Assembly (NCBI GenBank): GCA_019914945.1
Contig: CM034101.1
Location: 18,177,188 to 18,241,187, forward strand
Reading direction: 5' to 3'
DNA: 64,000 bases
Source of the DNA: Typha latifolia
Taxonomy: Eukaryota; Streptophyta; Magnoliopsida; Poales; Typhaceae
In this document: in pieces, positions 22,682 to 33,926 of the stretch
Layout of the letters: every line of letters begins with the position of its first letter
How positions within the stretch are numbered: position 1 is the stretch's first letter
The notes under the pieces: generated by a model
Seen by the model: the letters and a program-made list of their open reading frames with translations, nothing else
Database searches by the model: none
Told to the model about the DNA's origin: nothing
Translations under genes and position numbers: made by a program

Positions 22682-24610
22682 AGTTTGTCGATATCAAATC
22701 CAAGCCAGACGGAATAGTAGGTATAAATTAAATTAAGCCATCCAAAAAATTATTGTTATATTTTATTTGTAATTATATAATTAGTAATTTATATTTTTAA
22801 TATAATGTGTCTAGATTTTATATATAAGTATATGCACAAGTTATAATAAATTATTAAACGTTTGATAAATAATATTAAAATAAAAAATTAATTTTTAAAT
22901 TAAAATATTTAAAAACGACTTCAGAATCGTTTTTGAAGTACTTAAATGGTTGTAGTTGTAGTAGAGTGAAAAATTATTTAAAGACGGAGGAAATTTTGAT
23001 AGTTCACAGTGCATTAACACTTACAAATGACCACTTTTGATAGTTTAAACGTGTTCAGCCTGCATTCGAACGAAACCACAAAACTTACAAATTATGGGAT
23101 TTTATGAAACTTGATTTGTTTTAAATTTGATATTATCTTTATAAGGTATATAAGGGTTGAGATACTTAACTATACATGAGGTCATTTATCTTATTTCTTA
23201 AAACATGTAAAAGAGTTTAATTTAACTCTAGAAAGGGTCCGTGATCATTATTTTGATATCATCTTTGGAGCTCATTAGAGATTAATTTTCTAATTTAAAT
23301 AAAATTTGTCGAATTGCATTCAATTCAACGTATTTATATCAAACCTAGAAGAATTACATTTCGAGGGTCGCTTAGACGGAATAATCAACCTCAAGGGTCA
23401 CTGATGTTTGAAAAGATATCACGAGAAGCAATGTGTTGTGTGATTTAAGGAACAAAGTTAGTACAGATTGAGTCGTAGGAATCAGCAAGTAATCAGCAAG
23501 TTTTTATTAATCACTAGAAATTTAGTGTTTGATTCTGATATGAATTTGAGTTTGGATCCATAGCTTTTTACCCAATTTGATACATTTTTTTTCACATAAA
23601 AACTTATCACATTTTCTAATTACTTTCATAGCATACCTAAAAATTCACAATTTTTATTTTTTCAAATACTATTAAGCTCCCTTCATGATACTCTTAATAC
23701 ACAAACATATGCATCACTCTCGCCCATATTGGAAATTATAAGTTTATCTGATCTTAAATCCGACTCCCTCATCGTATGATTGTAGGTGGAAGTGCGAACT
23801 GCCTCAGAGATTGCATTCCTCTCCAATGAATTTCTGTACAAAAGCAGATTAAATGAGAATTCCTAAATACTTCATCCTTAAAAAACAATGGGGCTTCAAT
23901 TGAATTTAACACACATACGACATCTTATGTTTGCCAGAAAAATCAAACATCATCCTTGAAAGAAAAGAACAGAGAAATTGCATGACAACCATAGAAGTTC
24001 CTTGTAGATTTACACTATTTTTGGAGCTTCATCCTTGTGTGGTAATAAGCTACGAAGGTATATACGTAAATGATGAAATAAATTTAGCTATAGCTTTACA
24101 TTTAGCACTCGTGCCAACTTGAGCTGACTGATAATATTTAAAAAAATAAAAAAATAAAAAATAAATAATTTGTCTGCTCCTAGGTGTTTCCCTCTCTTTT
24201 CCCATGGAAAGAGACAAGAATTCCAATCTAATTTGTAGGCCACGTTCATTTCATCGACTCCAGTAATTGCAATCTAGAAGCTTAGAGAAGACCGGAGACG
24301 TGGAAAATTTCTTCCAAAGTGAAAGGCGTGCAATCATCTATAAAACTAGCATGATCAGTTTACCGATAAAGATTCAGTCAGAATTCTACTTTATTCATTG
24401 TTCGTTCACAGAGCAGGAGGTGGTTGGTCCATCCATTCCAAGACGAAGACCGACTTGAAGGTGGACTGATCGTACATCGTGTCGTTCAAAGCAGCACCGT
24501 GGGTCCAAGAGGCGGCCGGTCGAGTCAAACATAGAATTCATCCTCCAATGCCTTTTAAGTTTTACTTAAACTCTAGTTAATATATTAAGTTAATTAATTT
24601 AGACTTTAAA
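22641..24610. other. Intergenic, no gene recognised
   Basis: AT-rich DNA with a (GA)n run at 22646-22678. I searched by eye for WAK exon words (GCC/TGC-rich ectodomain, kinase motifs) on both strands and found none. Confidence 0.45.
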
Positions 24611-25190
24611 AAGCATAGTCTTTGATCAGAATGGAACGGTAGGTAGGTTTGCAGCAAGATCTCTTTTTTTTAATATATATATAAAATAATTATTTATTTA
24701 TTATGAAAGACAAAACACAAAACACCAATAATGAAATGGTCATTTTGAGATCTGCATTTGAAGAAATACAGAAGCAAGCGTCTGTCTAATCTTCACTTAC
24801 GTGGGTCCCCCGTGATGACGAATTACAAAGTAGGAAGCTTCACTTGAGGTAGTGAAGTGTATTATTAGTCATGCAAGTTTTAGCGACAACTATGTATTCC
24901 CACATTAAAAGTAAAACTAGGATGTTGGCCTGGCCATAACATCAAAAAGTTATTTTACTCACTGCTTGGCTGGAACACATCTTGAATAGTAGGAGAAGTA
25001 AGAAACAATTGCTTGGAAGTTTCCTCGTGGACAAGATAGAGGATAGTGTAGAATGAAAACGTATATAGCAATAAGGACAACATTAATCATCTTTTGAACT
25101 AGATAGATAGAAGATCGGACTGGGTAAGCAAAGTATGCAAATTTCGGCTAAATAAAGCATATTTCTGCCCAATATCTACCAAATCAATTG
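24611..25190 (-). pseudogene. Upstream-region relic of a lost WAK gene
   Basis: This stretch aligns with the WAK-1 upstream region in the same orientation and order. It shares AAGCATAGTCT including the start codon (CAT at 24614-24616), GATCAGAATGGAACGGTAGGT, GCAGCAAG, AACACCAATAA, ACATCTTGA, AGATAGAGGAT and the word TTTCTGCCCAATATC near the far end. To the left of the start codon the similarity stops at once and no exon follows. The gene that used this promoter has therefore been deleted or replaced, and only its 5' flank remains. Confidence 0.6.
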
Positions 25191-27436
25191 ACAAGGATAC
25201 AGATACACTTTGGAGGATGTCCACTAGTACATCGGATAAGATAACTCATCTAGCATATAACACTAACCCCACTCTACTCCACACTCACCGGTAAGACCTC
25301 TAAGGGAGTATCCTGCTCCTCTCGTTCACCTGGGTTTTTGGAAAAGAGAAAATAAGAGAGTCATGAGCTAAAGACTCAGTGAATAGACCTTACCCCGAAT
25401 CAGTGATGCCAAACAAAAAGTAAATCAAGTACTGAATAATATGAATCAGAAAGAGTATCATGTCATGAATGAGTAAATGAATGTGTCATCAATAATATAT
25501 AAATAAAATATAGATAACATGTCATAACTGATAAGAATACATAATCCTCGACAATGAATAAACATGTCACCATGTCATATGATCCTCATAACTCTCTCTC
25601 AAATATGATATATGATGCATGCCGACCATGACAATGCTATGATATCAAATACAATCATATGTGATATATATTGACCACTCAATAATCAGGTATGTCTGAT
25701 AATAATAAAATCATATGCATTTCTCAACATCACGATCATCACCGACATCTCGGTATAATATCATCACACTAGACCGCTGTGCACAGTCAATATCCGGTAC
25801 CCGGTCTCACATCATGTCCAAAGGCTCAGAGCATACTTCGTCACCCACAAGAGTATCTCTAATATAACCATACCCCGCCACCCGCTAGGGTATCAACATC
25901 CATCCAGACCGGGCACCCACATAGTTGATAGAAATCTCGTGAGGATAACTCGCCACATATGCCCTGGCAAACGGTATGTGTCCGAATGTCTGCTACGCAC
26001 ACAGACTAACGACCTCAGACGTAAGGCCAATAGGATCGCGACTATGTCGAGCGATCAATCATCTCTAGGCATGCCCTGACCATCGCGCCCACTCAGGTAT
26101 CCTCACACTTTCTATCAACTATCCTATCAATCATATTTCATGCTTTCCTTCTAAATGACAGAGCAAATGCATATATCCAATACGATAACAAGTCAATGCA
26201 TAACAGAAATTTATGTGGAATAGGAATCAAGAAAAAATGATGCAATGTAGTCTCCAACTATATCGTCAACACATGCATACTCATGCTAATATATTACATG
26301 TATACTCATGCTACAGATCAACTCGGTAAACAATCATAACAGTAGAATCATCTCTAATCATCTATATATATATCACAAATGTACTCATATACCAAATCAG
26401 CATAATCGAATGCATGATAAAATATGCTCGACTATACTCATTTATAGATAAAATCATATAATCATGCTGGAGGCCAAAACATACATGTACATAAATATAT
26501 AATATAACCTAATTTGAGAAAGGGGTCTAAGGGATAAGACTACTCACACCACTGTAAATACCAAACTACCACTCGTTCACGCTGCTACGATAACGATCAA
26601 GCCTCAATAGCTAGGTCCACAGGGTCTTGAACAGGAGGGTCGGGATCTGAAATTATTTATAACAAATATGTCAGTCTTTCTATTAATTAAAATTAACCCG
26701 ACAAAAGGATAGTTTCTTATTGTAATTATGTACTCTTCGTTTCTATATTTGTTTTTGTTATTTATTAATCATAATTATATTATTTAATTATGTATTTAAA
26801 ATATATTTTATCTGTCTATTATTCACTTTGATAATTAAGAAAATAAGAATTAAGTTACTGCAATTAATTATGTAAGAATATACGTACATAACCCTAATAA
26901 TTACTATTACCTACTTAGGATTAAAATAATAATTTATATTACAGGTATTTTACTAAACGTGATATAATTAGAATTATATACTAACTATGATACAATTATA
27001 TTTAATTTGTATAACTTAGATACATTAAATTAACTAAGCTAAACTAATTGTGCATATATATATATATAATATATATATAAATGTATATAGTGCTGGGCTC
27101 AGCCCAGCACCATGCACAGCAAGGCGCTGGGCCGAGCCCAGCACCCCTTGCAGAGTGCAGCCAGGGAGAAGGGAAGAAGGAGGAGGAGAGGAAGAAGAAA
27201 GAGAAGAAAAAGAAGAAGGAGAAGAAAAAGAAGGAGAAGAAGAAGAAAGAAGAAGGTTGGGCCATGGGGGAGGGGTGCGGCCGCTGGTGGCCACTCAACG
27301 GCCAGCCTCTCGTCGACGGCTCAATTCTCCAACGGTCCGAGAGAAAGCCGACAAAGAGAGAAAGAGAGGTAGAGAGAGAGAGAGAAAGAGAAGGAGGAAA
27401 GCTCACCGGCATTAGTGGATGTGGTGGCGGCAGCGG

Positions 27437-27462
27437 GTAGAGAGAGAGAGAGAGAAAGAGAT

Positions 27463-27527
<65 letters not shown>
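27437..27527. repeat. Long (GA)n tract
   Basis: About 90 bases of GA dinucleotides with two small interruptions. It generates long Arg-Glu or Ser-Leu frames in several reading frames, which I do not regard as genes. Confidence 0.95.
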
Positions 27528-27530
<3 letters not shown>

Positions 27531-27640
27531 GGTGGGGAGGGGCTGCGGCGGTAGCGGCAGGGGCAGGGGCCCACCATGCCAGCTGGTCTGCCAGGTTGGC
27601 CGGGCCGGCGCTTGGGGCGCATGGCGCCCATCTCCGCTGC

Positions 27641-27674
27641 CACTGCATGGCACGAGTTGTCGTGCCATGCAGTG
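27641..27674. repeat. Perfect 15-bp inverted repeat with 4-base loop
   Basis: The arm CACTGCATGGCACGA is followed by GTTG and then its exact reverse complement. It lies about 40 bases inside the proposed LTR end. Confidence 0.9.
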
Positions 27675-27852
27675 CTGATTTTTTTTTCTTTTTACTTGGG
27701 CTTGGGTTATTACACTATTCGTGTATATATATATATGTATATGTAGTGTCTTGTATACATTGATTCAAAACTTCACAGATCTAAAGAATAATAATACGAG
27801 TGATCGATCGACCATTTTATTTATTTTTACATGTACAATAATAGAAACGTGA

Positions 27853-29109
27853 TCATCTCGGGAGATCCATCGAGGATAAAAGGCTTCCCTCCATGGTATA
27901 CCGACTACTGGTTGCCTCTCCAACGGTCATGGTTTGAGATCCAGCCTCACTAATGAAGTGCTCCAGTTCCTCGATGTTTCGCTGGATCAACTGCTGCTCT
28001 CTGAATATTCTCAATCCTTCTAGTTCTCTAGCCACCTCCTTCATCGGCGGCCGTTCTTCTCCTTTCAAACTTAAGCATCTCTTTGCCAGTTGTGCCACCC
28101 AAAATATTTGCTCCACTCCAGCTTCCCTTATAATCTCCGGTTCTATCAGTTGAAGGAGATGGCGTTCGTCCATGGACAACGCGAAGTACGCAGCCAGATT
28201 ACGCTGCTCTTCTGATCTGGACAAGCAGACGGGCATCTCTCTGGTTAGTAGCTCGGCAAGAACAACTCCGAAGCTATACACATCGCTTTTCTCCGTTAGT
28301 TGACTTGTGTGCAGATACTCAGGATCTAAGTAGCCTATTGTCCCTTGAACGAGCGTTGTCAAGTGAGTTTGATCAAAAGGGACCGACCTCGAAGCCCCAA
28401 AGTCGGATACTTTAGCTGTGTAGTTCTCGTCTAGTAGTATGTTTGCGGACTTGATGTCTCTATGAATGATTGGAAGAGAGGCTGCCGAATGCAAATATGC
28501 AAGTGCTCCCGCAGTTTCCGCGGCGATCCTTAATCGATGTTGCCATGGTAATGGGTTAGGAGTATGCTGTCTATGGATACGGTGAAAGAGTGTTCCGTTT
28601 GATATGAACTCGTAAACTAGCAAAGGAACGTTGAGTCTCTAAGCAGCAACCCAGGAGTTTGACTACGTTCCTATGATTGATTTGTGATAGGATAGTGATT
28701 TCATTGATGAATTGCTCGATTTGGCTCTCGTCCACAATCCTGGACTTTTTTATGGCAACCACTCTGTGATCTAGCAAAATCCCCTTGTAGACAATACCAT
28801 ATCCACCTCGGCCAAGGATTTGGCTCTCGCTGTAGTTGTTGGTAGCCCTTTTGAGCTCGTCTGCCGTGAAGATCTTTGATCTTGCATCAATGCCTTGAGA
28901 AGCAAATCGCTGTTGCAGTAACAAACCTCCATTGTGTTTGAAGAACTCGGCTTTCAGTCTAGCTAACTTTCTTTTCTTCATACCACAATATGCCCAAAAA
29001 CTTCCTGTGAGCAATAGTAACAGAAGTCCAAAACCTACGCCTACAAAAGCTCCAAGAATTCACATAAATTGATCGTTGGGGTTGCAACGACGTATATATA
29101 CACACACCG

Positions 29110-29153
<44 letters not shown>

Positions 29154-30375
29154 AGTAGAGAAGAATTACCCATTGCGAGATTTAAAGGAAAGGTCTTCTT
29201 GCAGCCATTTCCTTTCTTCATACCGTCGCCGCTCATGCCTCGCGGGCAAGCGCAGGAAACGCCTCCTGGTTTGTTGATACAGTCTCCGACACAGGGATTG
29301 GTGGCTGGATCTAGGCACTCGTTGATATCTAATATATGTATATATATAAAGCATTCAGCTCGAAACACTTGGTAGGAATCAGACAAGTTGAATTATAAAC
29401 TCAAATTGCAGAGCGATTGCAATAGCTAGTTCTTTAGGTGCTCTGTATTTTAAAGAAAGAGCATTCGTATTTAATTTTCGCTAATAACTAAGAAGAAAGA
29501 GTAGAAGCACCAATTTGATGCAAGAACTCCATAACTCTCTCACCTGTGCATCTTCCTTCAAGATACGGATTCCCTTCATATCCTTGACTGCATTTGCAGG
29601 AGTAACCGACGCCGTCCGGCGAATCGACGCAGTTGCTGTTGCCCTTGCAAGCATAAGAACCGGGATCACTTTTCACTTCCTCGCATGTCTTATTCCCGAT
29701 AGCCCAGTTCAACACCACCGTAAAATAAGTTCCAAGGCTGAGATCATTTCGGAGATAATTCTTAGAAAACGTAAAGCTATCTTCTTCCACGAGGAAGGCC
29801 TGGCTACATTTGTTCCCCCTCGGCACCGTAATGTTCAAGATCTTATTAAACTCGAGGTCGAAGCTCTTGAGCCCACTCGGGATCGGCGCCTGGCAACATC
29901 CCAAGCCGGAGCATGACCCTTCCACGACGTTTGTCCAGTTGCCGCAGAAGGTGATGCAACCGGTCGTAACGTTGGGCCATCCTATCGGGCTCCGCATCAG
30001 GAGCAGATCATTGCAGCCGATGGCCGTGAGTTTGTTCTGCGTGCTGGAGAAGGTATAGGGAGTTCCCGTCAAGTCCATCAAGTAGTTGTTAACCGTGCTC
30101 CCCCCGGTGCACCTTTGAGCAAAAGAGAGTGCGCTGATCTTGAGGTAGCCAAGAGGCGAGGTGCTTAGGATTGGGTAGTTGCGGGAGCCCAGCCGCAGCA
30201 TGGTAGTCCCATTGTTGCAGATGACCTCGAAACCTGGAAAGGCTTGGCCATCGTCGAGGAATCCGAAAGGGTACTCGGGATTCTTGCACCGGACAACTAA
30301 AGCTGAAGTGGGAGGGGTCCTCCATAGCAGAAGCAGAATCACAAGCAGAGGAAGGAGCAGCCACCGGGAAACCAT
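27853..30375 (-). pseudogene. WAK-4: wall-associated receptor kinase with kinase frameshift
   Basis: Exons 30375-29544, 29328-29170 and 29040-27853 follow the same plan as the other three WAK genes, with the 159-nt EGF exon (DINEC) conserved. The start is the ATG at 30375 (MVSRWLLLPLLVILLLLW, signal peptide). The ectodomain has CKNPEYPFGF and GLGCCQAPIP. The kinase has [24 protein letters not shown] and DFGASR. Near 28627-28635 there is one extra base compared with WAK-2, between the codons for CLET and VPLLVYEF. It shifts the frame and ends translation 20 codons later, before the catalytic loop. Both sides of the shift are otherwise well conserved and no other break is seen. This is either a very young pseudogene or a sequencing error; without the extra base the protein would have about 725 residues. 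Confidence 0.85.
29112..29153. repeat. (GA)n microsatellite in WAK-4 intron 2
   Basis: About 20 GA units inside a 129-base intron. On the coding strand it is a CT run between the EGF exon and the transmembrane/kinase exon. Confidence 0.9.
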
Positions 30376-31643
30376 TAGCACCTGGTCATCATCAAGCTCA
30401 AGTGTCTAAGATTCCTTTTCCTTTATTTATTTGTTTATTTATTTTGTAATATTAAAACCGAGTGGACACCACGGAAACCGTGGAAACAGGACCTGCGCTT
30501 AATTTGTCTGGAAACTGGGTTTTGGTTCCACGAACTCGCGGCCTCAGGGAAGAGGATAAGCAATCCAGACCTATCGACCTTTCGCATAGATATCGTTCCG
30601 ATACTTCTATAATGTATTAAGACGTGTTTTGTTTTATATATGCAATTTCTAGGTAAAGTCAACAACCAGCGCCGTGTATTTAATTCTCATTCTTCTTTGT
30701 TCCTTATTCTAAATTTTTGAGTATTTAATTCTTCCGTTACTTACTTATTCTAAAATTTTTAGAGAATGTTAGAATTTTTCTTTAAAAAAAAAAAAACCGG
30801 TCCAAACTTATTAAAAAGATGATTTGGATAACATTATTTTTAAGCAATTAAACAAAAAAAGAACTATGAAAGCAAATAATATTTAAATAGTTTAGGATAT
30901 GAAATAGAAAGACTTGATGCAGACTCCTACTCGTTAAATTAGAAAATAGTAGTCAAACTTTCTATGTTTAGAGATTTGGGTATTAGGATCTAATACAACT
31001 GCTATGACACATTTGTGGCAAATATTTTCATATCCTTCTCAAATTACATGTCTATCTTAATCCAATGATTGTAATGGTAGGTTTAGTTAGTTTCTATCCC
31101 TCTTTATATATTTCTCACTTAGTTTAATAAATGATTGAAGGCTTAATTAGTCATTGAATTGGAGAAGGGGATGATTAGCCTCTCTATAATAGTGAGAATA
31201 AAACAAGTAGAAAGAGTTTGTAGATATTGAAATACGACTTGTGGTCGATAATTTAAGACAGAGGATGTCAAATAATTCCATTTCAATAATAATATTGATG
31301 AGTATATCTTCAGGAGCTAGCTTTGATGAAGGCAAACTTGAGAGTTTTGGTAACCGTGCAACCAGCAGGAAGGGTCTACTACTAGTATTTTGGTATGGAA
31401 GGGTCTAACTAAAAATAATTTCATTATAATTTAACACAGTATAAATATCATCACAAATGAACATCCCATACCAAAATATTTTCACTATAAATATATTCTA
31501 GTATATTATATTATAGTCAGATTATAGTTTGATATATTATAATCACTACAAATGCATATTATAGTCACATGATAATTCCATATTTTAGTTTTTTGAAGAG
31601 AGAAAAATTAGTTATTTATATTTTGGAATAATTGGACGAGATA
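30376..31643. other. Intergenic: WAK-4 upstream region and AT-rich spacer
   Basis: Contains the presumed WAK-4 promoter. It does not resemble the WAK-1/WAK-3 upstream family. No gene recognised; the rest is AT-rich with repeated TATTATA-like words at 31490-31560. Confidence 0.45.
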
Positions 31644-32165
31644 TTATAATTTTTTATCCAAACTAAAAGCTGAAATAAAAATATCTAACTGAACTCTTTT
31701 ATTCCGTTTTCTTATCCTTTCTGGGGCCTTAGCTGGGGCGTCCATAACTGAGGTTTTAGCTGGGGCGTCCATGACGGGGGCCTCAACTGAGGCCTTAGCT
31801 AGGGTATCCATAACTGAGGCCTTAGCTGGGGTGTCCATAACTGAGGCCTTAACAAGGAGGAGGAGGAGGAGGAGGAGGTGCTGGATCGATCGTAGATCGC
31901 TAGCGGGGCGACGTCGTCGTCTCGGTCCAACACCTCCATGACATCTTGGACGACATCGAAGAACGCGTCGCAGTCCTTGGCAGACGAAGTGGTGACGCAG
32001 GGCGAGTGAGAGATGGCGTCGCGGAGGACGCGAAGAGGGCGATGGATTCCTCCGCCGTCCTCCATCGGAATGAGGCGAGGCGAGACTCGAGAGGGTTTGG
32101 TAATTGGTATTGGGGATATGGATACTGTAGAAATAGGCGAGAAGGGAAAAGCTTTTGGACAGCAA
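31644..32165 (-). CDS. Doubtful hypothetical frame with minisatellite
   Basis: Not recognised. Two overlapping minus-strand frames cover this stretch. The one from 32065 to 31799 (88 residues, starts MEDGGGIHRPLRVLRD) has the more protein-like composition, including DAFFDVVQDVMEVLDRDDD, and then runs into a polyserine tract. The longer frame (173 residues) reads basic low-complexity sequence and then four or five copies of a nine-residue repeat such as AKASVMDTP. Neither has a domain I know. It could be an exon of an unrecognised gene or a gene fragment next to repeats. I cannot choose a start or say which frame is used, if any. Confidence 0.25.
   Translation of the reverse strand: MLSKSFSLLAYFYSIHIPNTNYQTLSSLASPHSDGGRRRNPSPSSRPPRRHLSLALRHHFVCQGLRRVLRCRPRCHGGVGPRRRRRPASDLRSIQHLLLLLLLLVKASVMDTPAKASVMDTLAKASVEAPVMDAPAKTSVMDAPAKAPERIRKRNKRVQLDIFISAFSLDKKL
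31726..31857. repeat. 27-bp minisatellite, about 4.5 copies
   Basis: Units of the type GCCTTAGCTGGGGYGTCCAT plus AACTGAG repeat head to tail, with one shortened 12-base unit in the middle (GCCTCAACTGAG). Because 27 and 12 are multiples of three, every reading frame stays in phase across the array. Confidence 0.85.
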
Positions 32166-32427
32166 GAACTTCCAATAGTCGGAGACTCCTATTCTTCGAA
32201 AGCTTTGGCTGCAAGTAGAGTAAGCTTTATCCTTTCTTTTCTCATTCTCCTCCCTACTTTCTTTCTCATAATTAAAGTGAGCTCCTTTTATTTCTTTTAA
32301 GTAAATAAGAGAATCAATTAGCTAGTTGTGAAATGGTTTAAAAGCAATATTTCTCATAATTATACAGAAATTTAGCAAATTAAGTATTTGATTCTACTCA
32401 ATCTCTCAATTTCAAGAATAGATCTCC

Positions 32428-33594
32428 TCAAGAAAAACAGAAAGAAGAGCATCTATTAACATTCTTCTTGAAAGACATGCAGGAGTCGAGGCTTTCGACG
32501 AAGGGCATGAAAGTGATCACATTCCGCCGCTTCAAGGGGCTGTCCTGATCCATCTCGATCGTCTTGAAACTATCGAGTTCAACATTGCCCAGAATCAGAG
32601 CAGAGTAGGCCCATTCGTTAGCATCGCACACTCCCAGGATAAGCTCTCCATCTCCGTGACCACACAACGGTTTCAGCTTCTCAGTTACTTTAGGCTTCGG
32701 TATGCCAGGGATATTACTCGTCAACGATATCCTACACTTCCTAACCCAAACCTCCTCATCCTGCAACACCCAACTCTCCATCTGCATCCCCACTTCATCA
32801 ATCCGGCAAACCCCTACACATCCTTCCTTAGTCTTCACCAACAGTTCCCCGCCATCCAAGGAGGAGGACGACGGAAACGGCAGCGGCACGGCGGAGAAAT
32901 TCTCGGACTTTATGTCAAATACAACAATGCGATCGTAGGACGAGTCTAACCAGTGCAATCTTCCATGGAGAGAAAGATGACAAGACCCACTAGGAGGCCT
33001 GTAAGCCGAATTGGCAATACGCCTCCAGGTGTTCGATCTAAGACTAAGTATGTGGAATCCGAAGAGCTCCTCCCCTTCCACCCCTTCCCCTGCAGCCCAG
33101 AGCAACCGGTACTCCCTCGCTATCGGATGGAAATAGAAACCGCGTAGGTCTCCGAAGTAGTGAGTACTACTCCAGATCACTTCCCTACTGAGGGCATTGT
33201 AGACGTGATACGTTTTGCTGAAGACCTCTCGAAAGCATAACAAGCTGTCGCAACACAATACGATGTTTAATAGGTCCGGCGTGCAGATCGATGCTCGACG
33301 TTCGACTCTGATGCCGTCGACGAAGCTGATCAATTGGCAGGAAGCATTAGACGTGATGTACTTGGGGTTCCTTGGGATGGCTTGAAAGAGGAGCAACGGC
33401 GTCGCTCTACGTCCGTGGGATTCGACGAAGGCGGGGTCGGATGTTAGAGTTGAGAAGAGCTTGCAGGCGGCGCTTAACGTGATGATGGACTTCACTGGTA
33501 ACCTGAGGAAGATATCAAACAAGATATCTTTGGGTAGATGTATAATTGTGGTACTGTCTTGATCCAGGGATGAAATTCTTCTCTTCTTCGTCAT
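32428..33594 (-). CDS. F-box protein (FBA-type C-terminal region)
   Basis: A single-exon gene of 388 residues. An F-box lies at about residues 17-60 (IIHLPKDILFDIFLRLPVKS, followed by CKLFSTLTSDPAF), the part that binds SKP1 in an SCF ubiquitin ligase. The remainder resembles the F-box-associated (FBA) region, with the usual spaced blocks such as VYNALSREVIWSS, YRLLWAAGEG, SWR-like NTWRRIA, GRLHWLDSS and ESWVLQDEEVW. This region selects the substrate, which is unknown. The intronless structure is typical of the large plant F-box family. A decayed paralogue lies immediately upstream, so this is a small tandem pair. Confidence 0.88.
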   Translation of the reverse strand: MTKKRRISSLDQDSTTIIHLPKDILFDIFLRLPVKSIITLSAACKLFSTLTSDPAFVESHGRRATPLLLFQAIPRNPKYITSNASCQLISFVDGIRVERRASICTPDLLNIVLCCDSLLCFREVFSKTYHVYNALSREVIWSSTHYFGDLRGFYFHPIAREYRLLWAAGEGVEGEELFGFHILSLRSNTWRRIANSAYRPPSGSCHLSLHGRLHWLDSSYDRIVVFDIKSENFSAVPLPFPSSSSLDGGELLVKTKEGCVGVCRIDEVGMQMESWVLQDEEVWVRKCRISLTSNIPGIPKPKVTEKLKPLCGHGDGELILGVCDANEWAYSALILGNVELDSFKTIEMDQDSPLKRRNVITFMPFVESLDSCMSFKKNVNRCSSFCFS

Positions 33595-33926
33595 CTCGTC
33601 GTGGAGGAAGACAACTCTCTCTTTGATTACTCGGGTACCTACGGTACGTATATGAACATATTAGTATATATACTTTACAAATTAGTTTAATCCTAATAGT
33701 AGTCGGAAACTTTGATTAAAATCCTAATTCGATTGCCTTTCTAACTTACAGAGTATACGGCTCCTAGTGTGACCAAAATTTTCCAATCAATCACAACTTA
33801 CCAACCATGTACCTAATCAAACAAGGACTATATATACATATTAGAAAGTTCTGTTAGACGTAAAAAATTCTCCTTACAAAAAAGAAAAGAAAAAGAAAAT
33901 CCAGATATTCTCTTAAAGTATTGCTT
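33595..33926. promoter_or_regulatory. Upstream region of the F-box gene
   Basis: AT-rich spacer between the intact F-box gene and the decayed copy. It presumably holds the promoter. No specific motif assigned. Confidence 0.4.

Larger units (their letters stand above)
25190..27714 (-). mobile_element. Probable LTR-retrotransposon remnant (solo-LTR-like)
   Basis: The right end, read on the minus strand, begins TGTAATAACCC, a start common to LTRs of Ty3/gypsy chromovirus-type elements in plants. The left end coincides with the point where WAK-upstream homology breaks (about 25189). Between them is repetitive non-coding DNA: a CACC/GGTAC-rich block at 25700-26120, an AT-rich block, GCTGGGC palindromes at about 27093-27145, and a GA-rich tract. 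There is no coding frame for gag, protease, reverse transcriptase or integrase, so an LTR alone or a non-autonomous element is likely. The five bases flanking the two ends (TCAAT and CTATT) do not match as a target duplication, so the exact borders are uncertain. Confidence 0.4.

Noticed and set aside
25190..27714. CRISPR-like or satellite array in the repetitive block between WAK genes
   Set aside because: There is no regular repeat-spacer pattern, and the organism is a plant. The block looks like one LTR-type sequence.
27034..27763. Several long frames on both strands in the GA-rich block
   Set aside because: Low-complexity translation of (GA)n and GAAGAA tracts in up to five frames at once. 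There are no domains, and the DNA belongs to the LTR-like repeat.
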